This document shows, piece after piece, positions 5,425 to 13,880 of a DNA stretch of 24,070 nucleotides. A model generated the notes under the pieces. That model was not told where the DNA came from. It saw only the letters and a program-made list of their open reading frames with translations, and made no database searches. The DNA is from a virus: positions 1 to 24,070 of IMG/VR virus record IMGVR_UViG_3300023184_000513. One strand, written 5' to 3'. Numbering within the stretch: position 1 is the first letter of the stretch; each line of letters begins with the position of its first letter. A program made the position numbers and the translations under genes.

Positions 5425-7068
5425 TTAGCCTCCCATTAATCTGGCACCAGCATTGGTGTTTAAACTACTATCTTCTCCGGCATAACTTGGTGCGCCTTCA
5501 AACGGATTAGTTTTAAGTGGTCCCATGCCATTTGCTGCCAATAGATTATTATTGTTACCTTCTGCTAAACTGGCCTTGATACTTTCACCATACTTAGTGC
5601 TGGTATTTGCCATTCCACGCAATACATCAGCTACGCCGGATCCAGATTTATCAGCACCAAACTTATGTAGGTTAGTGGCGAATGCCATAGAACTTCCCAA
5701 GCAGTTCAGCGGTGGGCTGGTTAAATCGACTCCAGCCGTGGCCCATAGGCTGCTGGCATTGGATACGGATCCTTGCAGTGCAAGGCATGAGCTATTGCTG
5801 ATAGTATCTCCATTGAATATATCAATATCAGGACCACCAGCAACATGTTGGGCAAAATCACGTATATTAGGTAAACCTCTATATCCATTACCTGACCCTG
5901 TCATTGAATCTATATCAGGTTGCAATGAAGACATGAGACTAGGCAAAGTTGGATGTTGGCTGTTAGTTAGTGGGGTATTAACTGTTTGTATGCTGCTGAA
6001 GAAACTGGGTGCTTGGGCTGCGTCGCTTATTGTTCCGCCTCCCATGTCTTTAAATTTAGTCGCCAATGCACCGGCTCCACTGAACCCCGCGGTATCTGCT
6101 GGATTAGCTAATTTCGTATAATCGCTTAGATCTCTAAGGCTTTGTATTCCACCAGCATTACCTACCTCAGGTGCACTTGCGGCGCCGAATGCAGTGCTGG
6201 GTCCACTGGAACCAACGGTAACTGCACCAGATGGCACGTCTGATGTAGCAGTAGATGTGCCACCTAAGAATGTCGGAGTATTATACAAACTACTATCGGA
6301 TCCGGTATATGTTGGTAATCCGGCATAAGGATCTGTAATTCCAAACTGATCAGCAGATATATTGATAGCTCTTGGATCAGTTATGCTACCCATAACCTGA
6401 TTAATCTGATTAGTATACACGGGATTATCTAAATCATTTAAATCAACACCTGCTTCAGCTAATTTTTGATTGACCCCTGTAACATTAGATAATTTATTGT
6501 TTTGCAGTGATTGGACTAACCCAGTAGGAGTGCTAAAATTCTTTATATCAATACCGTTAAACATCGATCCAGTAGATGCCATGGCGACTCCGGCACCTTT
6601 GAAACTTCCTATCTGGTTAGTTAACCCACGATCAACCATGCTGGACATATTAGTAATGCCGCTGCCAAAATCTTCATAGTTTGTATTAGCCATAAAGTCT
6701 GTAGCACGTCTGACTTCAATTCCATCTTTGATATGACTTTGTGCCTGATTGAGAAAACTTCCGAATGCCGCATGATTGGGACTTCCACCAAACCCTAATC
6801 TGGATTGTAAGCTGGTCAAAGCATTGTAGGCGATATTAGCGTTGGCGGCCAGTGCCGGATCATCACCAAATCGAGCCTGATCTAATTTTGTCATGGCGGC
6901 TTTGACATTAGCTTCTAAATCTAATGCTATACCTTTATTAATACCTACCATGGCTGTTACAGTAGCGGGGGTTACACCACCTGCGGCGGTGCCAAAAGTA
7001 ACCTTTTGATTCTCTGCTATTACAGAACCAGCTTGCCCAGTTACCAGATTTATGTCATGTTCAGACAT
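5425..7068 (-). CDS. Large Gly/Ser/Ala-rich protein, probable virion component
   Basis: A 547-residue protein of low complexity, rich in Gly, Ala, Ser, Thr and Asn with few charged residues and only two Cys in the visible part (SSCLALQGS and LNCLGSSM), as is common for extended virion proteins. The first 120 residues (MVGINKGIALDLEANVKAAMTKLDQARFG) look helical. The middle has many short Gly/Ser linkers (TGSDSSLYNTPTFLGG). GAPSYAGEDSSLNTNAGARLMGG at the end partly echoes LPTYTGSDSSLYN in the middle. The ATG at 7068 is preceded by GGTAG. I do not recognise the family; a tail or baseplate-associated role is an inference from composition and place. Confidence 0.75.
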   Translation of the reverse strand: MSEHDINLVTGQAGSVIAENQKVTFGTAAGGVTPATVTAMVGINKGIALDLEANVKAAMTKLDQARFGDDPALAANANIAYNALTSLQSRLGFGGSPNHAAFGSFLNQAQSHIKDGIEVRRATDFMANTNYEDFGSGITNMSSMVDRGLTNQIGSFKGAGVAMASTGSMFNGIDIKNFSTPTGLVQSLQNNKLSNVTGVNQKLAEAGVDLNDLDNPVYTNQINQVMGSITDPRAINISADQFGITDPYAGLPTYTGSDSSLYNTPTFLGGTSTATSDVPSGAVTVGSSGPSTAFGAASAPEVGNAGGIQSLRDLSDYTKLANPADTAGFSGAGALATKFKDMGGGTISDAAQAPSFFSSIQTVNTPLTNSQHPTLPSLMSSLQPDIDSMTGSGNGYRGLPNIRDFAQHVAGGPDIDIFNGDTISNSSCLALQGSVSNASSLWATAGVDLTSPPLNCLGSSMAFATNLHKFGADKSGSGVADVLRGMANTSTKYGESIKASLAEGNNNNLLAANGMGPLKTNPFEGAPSYAGEDSSLNTNAGARLMGG

Positions 7069-7078
7069 GATTACTACC

Positions 7079-7390
7079 CTATGTTATGATGCCGCCTGCT
7101 GTTACTGGTTCTATACCAGTTGTTGTTTTAATATAGTGATTTTCCACATCTTTTACCGTAGGACTGTGTAACATCACGTGTTGTTTACTGAGGCGTATAT
7201 GCTTATTTAAGTCGCTGGTAAATAAACTCTGCATTAGCCCAAGTCCCTGTTGGCTGGGCATAACTGTAGTTGGTTTGCTAATGATGAATGCATCATCGGT
7301 TTCTTCCACAATCTTGGCTACTAATTCATCGCCATTCATGATTTTAAAACTTACTACTTGATCTTTTTCGTATTTGTTACTCACTAACAT
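7079..7390 (-). CDS. Conserved small phage protein, possible Sm/SH3-like barrel
   Basis: A 103-residue protein. The first 50 residues, VVSFKIMNGDELVAKIVEETDDAFIISKPTTVMP, alternate strands and turns like a small Sm or SH3-type beta-barrel. Near the end, VENHYIKTTTGIEPV is a conserved-looking tail. I associate proteins of this shape with T4-like aquatic phages, where they remain uncharacterised. The start overlaps the glutaredoxin gene by 14 bases, so it belongs to the end of the nucleotide-reduction operon, although a functional link is not shown. Confidence 0.72.
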   Translation of the reverse strand: MLVSNKYEKDQVVSFKIMNGDELVAKIVEETDDAFIISKPTTVMPSQQGLGLMQSLFTSDLNKHIRLSKQHVMLHSPTVKDVENHYIKTTTGIEPVTAGGIIT

Positions 7391-7643
7391 TTGAAAATCC
7401 CTCTAATCTATTGAATAGTTCTTCATCTGATAACTTTGCTAGTCCTTGATAACCACCCTCTACAAACAATTTACCATTCTGATAAATCTGCGGAGCAGTG
7501 CGATGCCCTTGTGCTATCAACCACTCACGTGCATCTGGATCTTCATCTATCATTAATACTTCATGATTAATATTTTTATTTCTTAATAGCTGTTTGGCCT
7601 TTTCGCAATAAGGACAATTATTTTTACTGTATACTGTTAACAT
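7377..7643 (-). CDS. nrdC: Glutaredoxin
   Basis: An 88-residue glutaredoxin with the active site CPYC at residues 10-13 after a first strand (MLTVYSKNN), the cis-proline loop TAPQIY near 50, and the GG(Y) glutathione-binding turn that follows. The ATG at 7643 is chosen because it sits one base after the NrdB stop; the longer open frame upstream overlaps NrdB and adds nothing to the fold. As in T4, it would keep the class I ribonucleotide reductase reduced. The gene symbol is by functional analogy with T4 nrdC. Confidence 0.93.
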   Translation of the reverse strand: MLTVYSKNNCPYCEKAKQLLRNKNINHEVLMIDEDPDAREWLIAQGHRTAPQIYQNGKLFVEGGYQGLAKLSDEELFNRLEGFSNVSE

Positions 7644-7644
7644 C

Positions 7645-8745
7645 TTATAACTCCGGTAATTCATCGTAATCAACGTTTTCGCCCATAACACCAATTACGT
7701 AGTTTGTTGATTCATTTTCTTGTAAGGCTGTTTGTTTCTTGCTGGTATCCGAATGTTTGTTAAACCATGGTATAGGTGTAGTCTTAGGTGCAGGTGATTG
7801 ATATTTAATACCTATATCTTTTAATGCACCAACTGCGGTATAGTCTACAAACTCTTTTAGAATGTTTGCGTTAAGACCAATTACAGGACCTAATTTAAAC
7901 AAATAATCAGCCCAGGCTTTTTCTTCACGGATAACATCTTCATACATGGCATAGACTTCTTCAGCACACTCTTCCTTGACCTTGGCAAAACGTTGATCTT
8001 CTTTGACTACCTGATTGATCAACCAAGCGGTCCATTCTTTATGTAGAACTTCATCTTGTAAGATCAAGCTAATGATATTACCGTTGCCGATGAAGATCTT
8101 GTTTTCAACCATTGCTAAACTTGTAGCGAATGATACCATGAAACGGAACGCCTCGAGTCCGTAACTGGCGTTTAGTGCCAACCATATGGCTTTAATATGT
8201 AGTTGTTCGTCTACTTTGTTTCCTAGCTCTACCTTGCAGTTGATACGGTGTAGAGCATCATAGTAGTTGCCTATGGTGGATGCCATACTAACAATCTCTT
8301 CCGTGTCGTGGATAGTGTTGAACACATCCTTAGGCACATTGTAGATATTGCGGATAATATGGCTGTAAGAGCGTGAATGGATATTGGTTTCAAAGAAACT
8401 CCAATTATACATCAACGCTTCTAATTCTGGAATACTTACTACTGGCGTGAATACCTGTGCTGGACCGCGACCTTGTAAGCTGTCTAAGGCTGTTTGGCGT
8501 AGTAAGTTGCTGGTAAAGATATGTTTGACTGTATCTGAGGCATCTTTAAAATCATTAGAATCTTTAGTTAAACTAACTTCTTCAGGAACCCAAAAGAAAC
8601 CACGAGCGGTCTGTTCTAATTTAACTAATTTATTATACTTAACTTCTTCAAATCTCTGTATGGTAACCGGACCAGCTGGGTCCAAGAACATCTTACGGTT
8701 AAGATAATCTGTATCGTGTTTAAGATCGTATTGTGCCTTACTCAT
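7645..8745 (-). CDS. nrdB: Ribonucleoside-diphosphate reductase, small subunit
   Basis: A 366-residue class I radical-bearing subunit. Candidate di-iron ligands are D88 (TALDSLQG), E119 and H123 (FETNIHSRSY), E198 (GLEAFRF), and E232 and H235 (DEVLH); Y127 in SRSYSHI matches the radical tyrosine. The spacing between E119 and H123 is one residue longer than the usual E-x-x-H. Its ATG overlaps the NrdA stop as ATGA, which fits balanced expression with the large subunit. It acts in the host cytoplasm, making deoxynucleotides for phage DNA. Confidence 0.97.
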   Translation of the reverse strand: MSKAQYDLKHDTDYLNRKMFLDPAGPVTIQRFEEVKYNKLVKLEQTARGFFWVPEEVSLTKDSNDFKDASDTVKHIFTSNLLRQTALDSLQGRGPAQVFTPVVSIPELEALMYNWSFFETNIHSRSYSHIIRNIYNVPKDVFNTIHDTEEIVSMASTIGNYYDALHRINCKVELGNKVDEQLHIKAIWLALNASYGLEAFRFMVSFATSLAMVENKIFIGNGNIISLILQDEVLHKEWTAWLINQVVKEDQRFAKVKEECAEEVYAMYEDVIREEKAWADYLFKLGPVIGLNANILKEFVDYTAVGALKDIGIKYQSPAPKTTPIPWFNKHSDTSKKQTALQENESTNYVIGVMGENVDYDELPEL

Positions 8746-11066
8746 AGTTTACAGCTTTCGCAGTCCTCTTCTTGTTGTTCTGTTGTATCTTGCACCTGTG
8801 TTTCAATAACTTCATCTACAGATTTGCTACCAGCTTTATTAATCAAGCTGTAGTAGAAAGTCTTGATGCCCCACGCATGTGCCTGCATCAAGTTCTTAGC
8901 TATTAATGTAGTTGGCACTTTGCGATCTGGGAAGTGTGCTGGATTGTAGAATGTATTTGTTGAAATACTCTGATCTACATAAGCCGCCAACACCGCCGCA
9001 GTTTTTAAATAACCATCACAGTCTGTTTGTTCCCACATCAATTGATATCTATTCTTTAATTTGTTATATTCTGGAACGACCTGTATGAATGACCCTGCTT
9101 TCGATTCTTTAACTGAAATCAAACTCATAGGCATTTCAATACCGTTAGTTGAGTTGATTACCACGCTTGAACTTTCCACTGGAGCGATAGCCATTAGCGT
9201 AGCATTACGCACACCATAGGATCTCATATCGCTACGTAACTGTTCCCAATCTAATTCTCGTGTTGGAGTAAAGTCTACTAATTTGTTTAAGGCCTTGGCA
9301 CGACGTTCCCATGGGAATACGCCTTGACCATAACGGGTATGTTCGCTATGCAGACACGCACCACGTTCTTTAGCTAATTCTACTGTTGCTTCTGTTAAAT
9401 AGAATGCCTGATGTTCCATCCATGTTTTTACTTCTTGTAGAGCATCTGACTCGCCATATTGTAGATTTTTCTTAGCATGCCAATAGGCAAGATTAGTTAC
9501 ACCAATACCCAATGGTTGTATTTCATCGTTAGATAATTTACTTTGTATGCTTAGGAAATCTTGATAGTCAAGGATATTACATAAGCTACGTTGTAGGATG
9601 CGACAAGCACGTCGCATGTCCTCTGGGTTGCGGAAAGCACCCCAATTTATACTACCTAATGTACACAGGGCTATGCGACCAGAGGCGTCATCTAAGCGTT
9701 TAAATGGCTTAGTGGGTAGTAAAATTTCGCAACACAGATTACTTTGATAGATGGTATGATACTCTGGATCAAATGGACCTTGGTTCATGACGTTGTCAAT
9801 GAACACAAGATAGATACGTCCAGTATCAGTTCTCTCCTTTAGTATTCCACTTTTGAAAACTTCTTCTGCGCTAAGAACTTTCTTACGCAGTCCTTTTTGG
9901 CGCTCATACTTCTCATACAACTCTTCAAACAGTTTTGTATTTTTGTAAAATGCCTCATACAAATCTGGTACTTCATTAGGATCAAAGAACGTTATGTTTT
10001 CTTTGTTCTTGAAACGACGCCAGAACATGGCATTTAATACAACACCATAGTCCATGTGGCGAACACGTGTTTCTTCTGTTCCTTGATTATTCTTGAGAAC
10101 GATAAGATCATCAAACTGATGATGCCATATAGGGTAAAACACTGTAGCTGATGCGTTACGTATACCACCTTGCGAGCAACTACGTAAATCACCAAACCAT
10201 TTTTTGAGGAAAGGGATCATGCCTGTGTGCATGATTTCCCCTCCTCGTATCGGACTTCCCAAAGGGCGCAAACGACCGATCTCTAAGCCAATGCCTGCAC
10301 GTTTGCTGGCATACTTGGCCATCATCTCACCTGATGCAAAGATACTATCTAAGTCATCATCACTTTTAATCAGCACGCAACTGCTGAATTGTTTTGTAGG
10401 GGTGCCTAAGCCAGCAAGAACGGGGGTAGCAAGAGTGAACAATCCGTCACTGGCACAGGCGTAGTAATCTCTGATATATCTTAAGCGTTGATTAGGATTT
10501 TCATTATGGAATACTGTTGCGGCCGCTACCATATAGCGGACCTGTGGTGTTTCATAAATTTGTTTTGTTGAACGATTCTTCACAAGATATTTTTCTATCA
10601 ATTGTTCAACCGCGGCATAACTATATTCTTCATCTTTACTATGATCGATGATATCATCCATGCGATTCCATTCATCTTCTGTATACCATTGTAGGAGTTC
10701 TTCTGTATATAATCCAGTAGCTACGTTAGTTTTTACGATTTCATAGAGATGGGGAGGAGTGTAGTCTCCATATACATCTTTACGCAACATGCTAACACGT
10801 TGTTTGCCTGCTACGAATTGATAGTTAGTGTGCCCTACTTCAGGTTCATGTTCTACGTCAATTAAGTCAACTATAGCACGGAGTGTGATTTCGTCAATTT
10901 CTCGTGTGCTAATGCCATCATAAAAATGTGGCTGTGCTTTAATCTCTATCATGGATTGGCTTACGTCGGCTACGCCCTGACATACTTTGGCTACCTGCGC
11001 CTGCCATTTTGTTAGATCCAGTGGTACGATCTGGCCACTGCGTTTCTTGACTTGAATAGTGCTCAA
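8742..11066 (-). CDS. nrdA: Ribonucleoside-diphosphate reductase, large subunit
   Basis: A 774-residue class Ia-type catalytic subunit. Residues about 3-95 look like an ATP-cone allosteric domain (VKKRSGQIVPLD...). Catalytic residues match the E. coli enzyme: C230 in SSCVLI, N443, C445 and E447 in SNLCCEI, and C468 in ALCTLGS. The C-terminal pair C769 and C772 (CESCKL) would take electrons from glutaredoxin. The only fitting start is TTG at 11066, with AGAGGT about six bases upstream; this unusual start may lower translation. It is followed by NrdB and glutaredoxin in one operon. Confidence 0.97.
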   Translation of the reverse strand: MSTIQVKKRSGQIVPLDLTKWQAQVAKVCQGVADVSQSMIEIKAQPHFYDGISTREIDEITLRAIVDLIDVEHEPEVGHTNYQFVAGKQRVSMLRKDVYGDYTPPHLYEIVKTNVATGLYTEELLQWYTEDEWNRMDDIIDHSKDEEYSYAAVEQLIEKYLVKNRSTKQIYETPQVRYMVAAATVFHNENPNQRLRYIRDYYACASDGLFTLATPVLAGLGTPTKQFSSCVLIKSDDDLDSIFASGEMMAKYASKRAGIGLEIGRLRPLGSPIRGGEIMHTGMIPFLKKWFGDLRSCSQGGIRNASATVFYPIWHHQFDDLIVLKNNQGTEETRVRHMDYGVVLNAMFWRRFKNKENITFFDPNEVPDLYEAFYKNTKLFEELYEKYERQKGLRKKVLSAEEVFKSGILKERTDTGRIYLVFIDNVMNQGPFDPEYHTIYQSNLCCEILLPTKPFKRLDDASGRIALCTLGSINWGAFRNPEDMRRACRILQRSLCNILDYQDFLSIQSKLSNDEIQPLGIGVTNLAYWHAKKNLQYGESDALQEVKTWMEHQAFYLTEATVELAKERGACLHSEHTRYGQGVFPWERRAKALNKLVDFTPTRELDWEQLRSDMRSYGVRNATLMAIAPVESSSVVINSTNGIEMPMSLISVKESKAGSFIQVVPEYNKLKNRYQLMWEQTDCDGYLKTAAVLAAYVDQSISTNTFYNPAHFPDRKVPTTLIAKNLMQAHAWGIKTFYYSLINKAGSKSVDEVIETQVQDTTEQQEEDCESCKL

Positions 11067-11079
11067 TTTGATACCTCTT

Positions 11080-11541
11080 TTAGTATTTCTCTAATGCTAA
11101 ATCTGTGCTTGAATATTGATACAACAAATGCAACTGTGTTTCTTCTATCTGTTTTGTATTTACTATTTCATACGGCCAGTAATTAAGAATATATTTTCCA
11201 TTATCTAACCAAGCTACTGTGTAGCGTTGTTTGTCTTTATAATCATAATATACTCTTATTTCCATCGGAGTAGTTCTATGATGTGTAAAATATATAGTAT
11301 ATATGATTCCAAGAGCTTTAGCAACGTCACACCAGTAGTTTTCGGCTAACAATGTCCAGGGATCTGGCCAGGTTTTTGGATCGCTGGCATCTAAGTTATA
11401 GTTAACAAATGGAGCAGTGCTCCACATGTTGTTTAGCTCTACTACTGCTGATTCCAAGGGTAGACGATCCAGCTGATGGCGAAAGTCTTTCCACTGCGCC
11501 AGCCTGTCATTGACACGCAGATTCCAAAAATTCTGCCACAT
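11080..11541 (-). CDS. Conserved phage protein of unknown function (WPDPW motif)
   Basis: A 153-residue, tryptophan-rich protein. It has LDRLPLESAVVELNNMW, then TWPDPWTLLAENYWCDVAKALGIIYT, a strand-rich region (MEIRVYYDY) and NGKYILNYWPYEIV. This order, in particular WPDPW-LL-N-YC and ALG-YT, is one I associate with a conserved protein found next to virion genes in T4-like aquatic phages; its role is not known to me. It sits between the fibre-like gene and NrdA, with only three bases to the former, so they are probably co-transcribed. Confidence 0.78.
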   Translation of the reverse strand: MWQNFWNLRVNDRLAQWKDFRHQLDRLPLESAVVELNNMWSTAPFVNYNLDASDPKTWPDPWTLLAENYWCDVAKALGIIYTIYFTHHRTTPMEIRVYYDYKDKQRYTVAWLDNGKYILNYWPYEIVNTKQIEETQLHLLYQYSSTDLALEKY

Positions 11542-11544
11542 GGT

Positions 11545-12129
11545 TTAGCTCAGGTGTTGGTAGACAAAGGTCAGTGTAGCGTTGTCACCAGTATTAGTAG
11601 TAGTATAGCCCATTACTGCGGCATTAGAATTGGCCGCAAAAGACAGCGTCACGCCTGTTGCAGCATTTTCGCTATAGTCATCATCATAGGCTACGTTGCC
11701 GCTGAGATTAGTAACTTTGATACTACCAATCCTGATGGCAGTATTTCTGGTTATGTTATAACTGATGATTCTTGAATTAGCCGAATTTAGTGTCATCAAG
11801 GCTATGTTACTTACCGTTGCTGTATTATCTGTTAGCGTCACGGTTTGTGGAGTAAGATTACCTACGACTGAGGTCAAGGTAGCTACGTTAGCTGATAGAT
11901 TCGCTACGTTAGCTTCAAGCGCAACAATACCGACATTAATCAACCCAATACTGTATTCTGTAAGGATTTCAGTGACACCTGTAGTTGGTGCACCTTCTGC
12001 TAATGTACCTTTTCCGATGAATAGGCGTTGTGTGTCTACGCACCAACCAAATTCACCTGTGGCCAGTGCTGGTAGATCTTCCTGATACCCACTACGGACC
12101 TGTATTTGACTTACTTGTATTACAGCCAT
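11545..12129 (-). CDS. Fibre-like virion protein (tropism-determinant-like N-terminal domain)
   Basis: A 194-residue protein. The first 45 residues (IQVSQIQVRSG, LPALATGEFGWCVDT, RLFIGKG) match the short beta domain found at the start of many phage tail-fibre and receptor-binding proteins. Residues about 68-95 (ALEANVANLSANVATLTSVVGNL) form a heptad-like coiled coil suited to a trimer. The rest is Thr/Asn/Ser-rich beta structure. The size suggests a short fibre or fibre tip rather than a long tail fibre. A late-promoter-like ATAAATA box lies about 25 bases upstream, consistent with late expression. Confidence 0.8.
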   Translation of the reverse strand: MAVIQVSQIQVRSGYQEDLPALATGEFGWCVDTQRLFIGKGTLAEGAPTTGVTEILTEYSIGLINVGIVALEANVANLSANVATLTSVVGNLTPQTVTLTDNTATVSNIALMTLNSANSRIISYNITRNTAIRIGSIKVTNLSGNVAYDDDYSENAATGVTLSFAANSNAAVMGYTTTNTGDNATLTFVYQHLS

Positions 12130-12154
12130 GATTTTACCTTAGTTCGTTATCAAG

Positions 12155-12161
12155 TATTTAT
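12155..12161 (-). promoter_or_regulatory. Late-promoter-like box (ATAAATA)
   Basis: GCATAAATAC on the minus strand, about 25 bases upstream of the fibre-like gene at 12129. It matches seven bases of the T4 late box TATAAATA. The TAA inside it is the stop codon of the nuclease gene, an economical overlap seen again at 18348-18354. Confidence 0.6.
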
Positions 12162-12856
12162 GCTAATTTATAATACTGCTCAACTCTATCGAACCAGCGA
12201 TCCATCCAAATATTCCACTCGTTGCCTTGTAGAACCCAATGTTGAAATTCAGGTGTTTCATTGGGTTTTGGCGCTACAGCCATAAGGATAACGCCCTGGC
12301 GGATATCAGTTCCGTGGACTTCATTATGTGCGGCAGCATAGGCGCATAATTGAAGGAAATAGTCTTCAATCCACTCCTTTTTCTTGGGTTTATTGGTCTG
12401 TTTGTAGTCTAAAATTGAGGGTTGATTATCGTATAGGCCACAGGCGTCTGTAGTTCCTGCATACAAGCCCGGAACATATAAAGGCACTTCGATACCCCAT
12501 ACTTCCTGCACATTTACAAGTCCATTATTGATAATTTCACGAGCCATGCTGTGTGCTTCAACACTGTAGGGATTTGATCCTGGATCATTTAGTGTCCTGT
12601 TATTACGCACATAGTCCTCTAAAAACTTGTGCATACGTGTGCCTCGACCAGCGGCTTCAGTGGTTATTTCAGTTGCACGCTTTTCTCCCACAGACTTGCG
12701 CCAATTGGCCAAAGCTTCACGTTTTTCTTGTGGTTTGGTACGATCAAGGATGGTAGTCACTGATGGAACTTTGGAACCATCGGGCAGGGTATATAACCGT
12801 TTACCTTCTATAGATTCTCTGTTAATTGGGGTATAATTATATTTTTGTATTAGCAT
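12158..12856 (-). CDS. PD-(D/E)XK family nuclease
   Basis: A 232-residue protein. It has SVTTILDRT, then AAGRGTRMHKFLEDYV with His76 in the position of the family's conserved histidine, GIEVPLYVPGLYAGTTDACG with E123 and D137, and SILDYKQ with D150 and K152, which make the D-(D/E)xK core; LQLCAYAAA follows as the Q-motif helix. This is the RecB/Cas4-type fold of DNA exonucleases. Unlike Cas4, it lacks the four cysteines for an Fe-S cluster. The start at 12856 is one base after the FkbM stop; the longer frame upstream overlaps FkbM. It may act in phage recombination or DNA repair. Confidence 0.88.
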   Translation of the reverse strand: MLIQKYNYTPINRESIEGKRLYTLPDGSKVPSVTTILDRTKPQEKREALANWRKSVGEKRATEITTEAAGRGTRMHKFLEDYVRNNRTLNDPGSNPYSVEAHSMAREIINNGLVNVQEVWGIEVPLYVPGLYAGTTDACGLYDNQPSILDYKQTNKPKKKEWIEDYFLQLCAYAAAHNEVHGTDIRQGVILMAVAPKPNETPEFQHWVLQGNEWNIWMDRWFDRVEQYYKLA

Positions 12857-12857
12857 A

Positions 12858-13529
12858 TTAGATTTTTTTGTAAACTGCGTGCCCGGGCATGACATCAGTG
12901 AGTATGAATGAACCCTGTTGGAATAATTGCTCAACTATATCCGCCGATGGATAAATTTCAGGATATCCATGCTCAAGGCTGATTAAGCTACATTTTGTAA
13001 ACTGTGCCCAATCTACACTCATGGCCAGTTCAACATCAATACCTTCAGCATCAATAACTATAAGATCAAAATCTTTCCCTACGTGATCGATTAAGTGTTG
13101 AAAGGAAACTGTGTTTGTTAGTATTGGTATTTTCTTAGGGTTTTTGTCAAATTCATAGTTAAAATAAGATAGTGTTTCTTCTAAATGATCTGGGTCCAGG
13201 CTTGACAGGAATGAACTATTGATACTCATATAAAAAGGTTTTAGGCCGCCTATTGGGCTTACAGCAACATTAACTAAACTTACTTTATCTCTGAATCTTT
13301 CAGTATTTTGAATCAGTGAAGAAAAAGCTATTGGATCAGGTTCACAATAAACCCCAGTCCATCCTTTTTCAAGTAAAGGAAACCCCCAATCTAATCCTAT
13401 GTTTGCGCCGATGCCCAAAAATCTACCTGTAGATTCTTTGAACTGGTCCGACAAAATATTATCAAAATTATTATTTGGTTCGGGAGTATGATGATATGTT
13501 GGATTGGGCGATTGAAATTTTTCTGTCAT
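12858..13529 (-). CDS. FkbM-type SAM-dependent methyltransferase
   Basis: A 223-residue protein. Residues 37-45 (FLGIGANIG) are the SAM-binding glycine loop, YCEPDP near 61-66 the acidic strand-2 end, and IDAEGID at 159-165 the FkbM signature. FkbM enzymes O-methylate sugars or small molecules, and phages often carry them; a surface glycan or modified base are both possible targets. The gene has its own strong sigma-70 promoter whose predicted transcript starts at the ATG, which separates it from the Fe-S genes upstream and suggests early expression. The local sequence is A+T-rich. Confidence 0.86.
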   Translation of the reverse strand: MTEKFQSPNPTYHHTPEPNNNFDNILSDQFKESTGRFLGIGANIGLDWGFPLLEKGWTGVYCEPDPIAFSSLIQNTERFRDKVSLVNVAVSPIGGLKPFYMSINSSFLSSLDPDHLEETLSYFNYEFDKNPKKIPILTNTVSFQHLIDHVGKDFDLIVIDAEGIDVELAMSVDWAQFTKCSLISLEHGYPEIYPSADIVEQLFQQGSFILTDVMPGHAVYKKI

Positions 13530-13535
13530 AATACT

Positions 13536-13563
13536 ATTATATAGTATTATTTCTAAATGTCAA
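13536..13563 (-). promoter_or_regulatory. Strong sigma-70 promoter, leaderless geometry
   Basis: On the minus strand, a perfect TTGACA (13563-13558) and a perfect TATAAT (13541-13536) with a 16-base spacer. Six bases later comes the ATG at 13529, so transcription should start at or beside the start codon. No Shine-Dalgarno precedes the ATG. The -35 overlaps the end of the IscA-like gene. Confidence 0.8.
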
Positions 13564-13880
13564 ACAGTAAATGATTCTCCGCAACCACAGCGAGCTTTTT
13601 CGTTGGGATTAGCAAATTCAAATCCTTCGTTCAGACCTTTTTTAACCCAGTCTATTTCCATGCCCTGTAGATATACAAGATCTTTCTTATTAATTACAAG
13701 AGTGATTCCACGTTCTTCTATTTCAAGATCACCTTCAAAAATCTGATCAGCAAATTCTAATAGATATGCGAATCCGCTACATCCACTGGTCCTTACTCCA
13801 ATGCGCATACCAATGCCCTTGCCTCGATAATGCAGGGCGGCTTGCATTTTTTTACTAGCTGATTCTGTTAGTGATATCAT
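13560..13880 (-). CDS. iscA: A-type iron-sulfur carrier (IscA/SufA/ErpA family)
   Basis: A 106-residue protein with the three conserved cysteines of A-type carriers: C34 in RTSGCSGFAY, and C98 and C100 in ARCGCGESF at the C-terminus. These bind Fe-S clusters and pass them to target enzymes. The start at 13880 (MISLTESASKKM) fits the family length; it overlaps the stop of the four-cysteine gene before it as ATGA, and the longer open frame to 13913 lies inside that gene. Together with the IscU gene upstream it forms a scaffold-plus-carrier set. Iscs-like desulfurase is not visible, so sulfur must come from the host enzyme. The exact subfamily (IscA, SufA, ErpA) is not settled. Confidence 0.94.
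   Translation of the reverse strand: MISLTESASKKMQAALHYRGKGIGMRIGVRTSGCSGFAYLLEFADQIFEGDLEIEERGITLVINKKDLVYLQGMEIDWVKKGLNEGFEFANPNEKARCGCGESFTV

Noticed and set aside
5525-6121. Plus-strand open frame of 198 codons inside the virion-like gene
   Set aside because: It mirrors the biased composition of the minus-strand gene; there is no ribosome-binding site and no recognisable protein pattern.
7203-7210. TTAAATAA as a promoter for the virion-like gene at 7068
   Set aside because: It lies well inside the coding region of the upstream gene and more than 130 bases from the start; it could be chance.
12158-12856. Cas4-like Fe-S nuclease
   Set aside because: The PD-(D/E)XK core is present, but the four cysteines of the Cas4 cluster are not.
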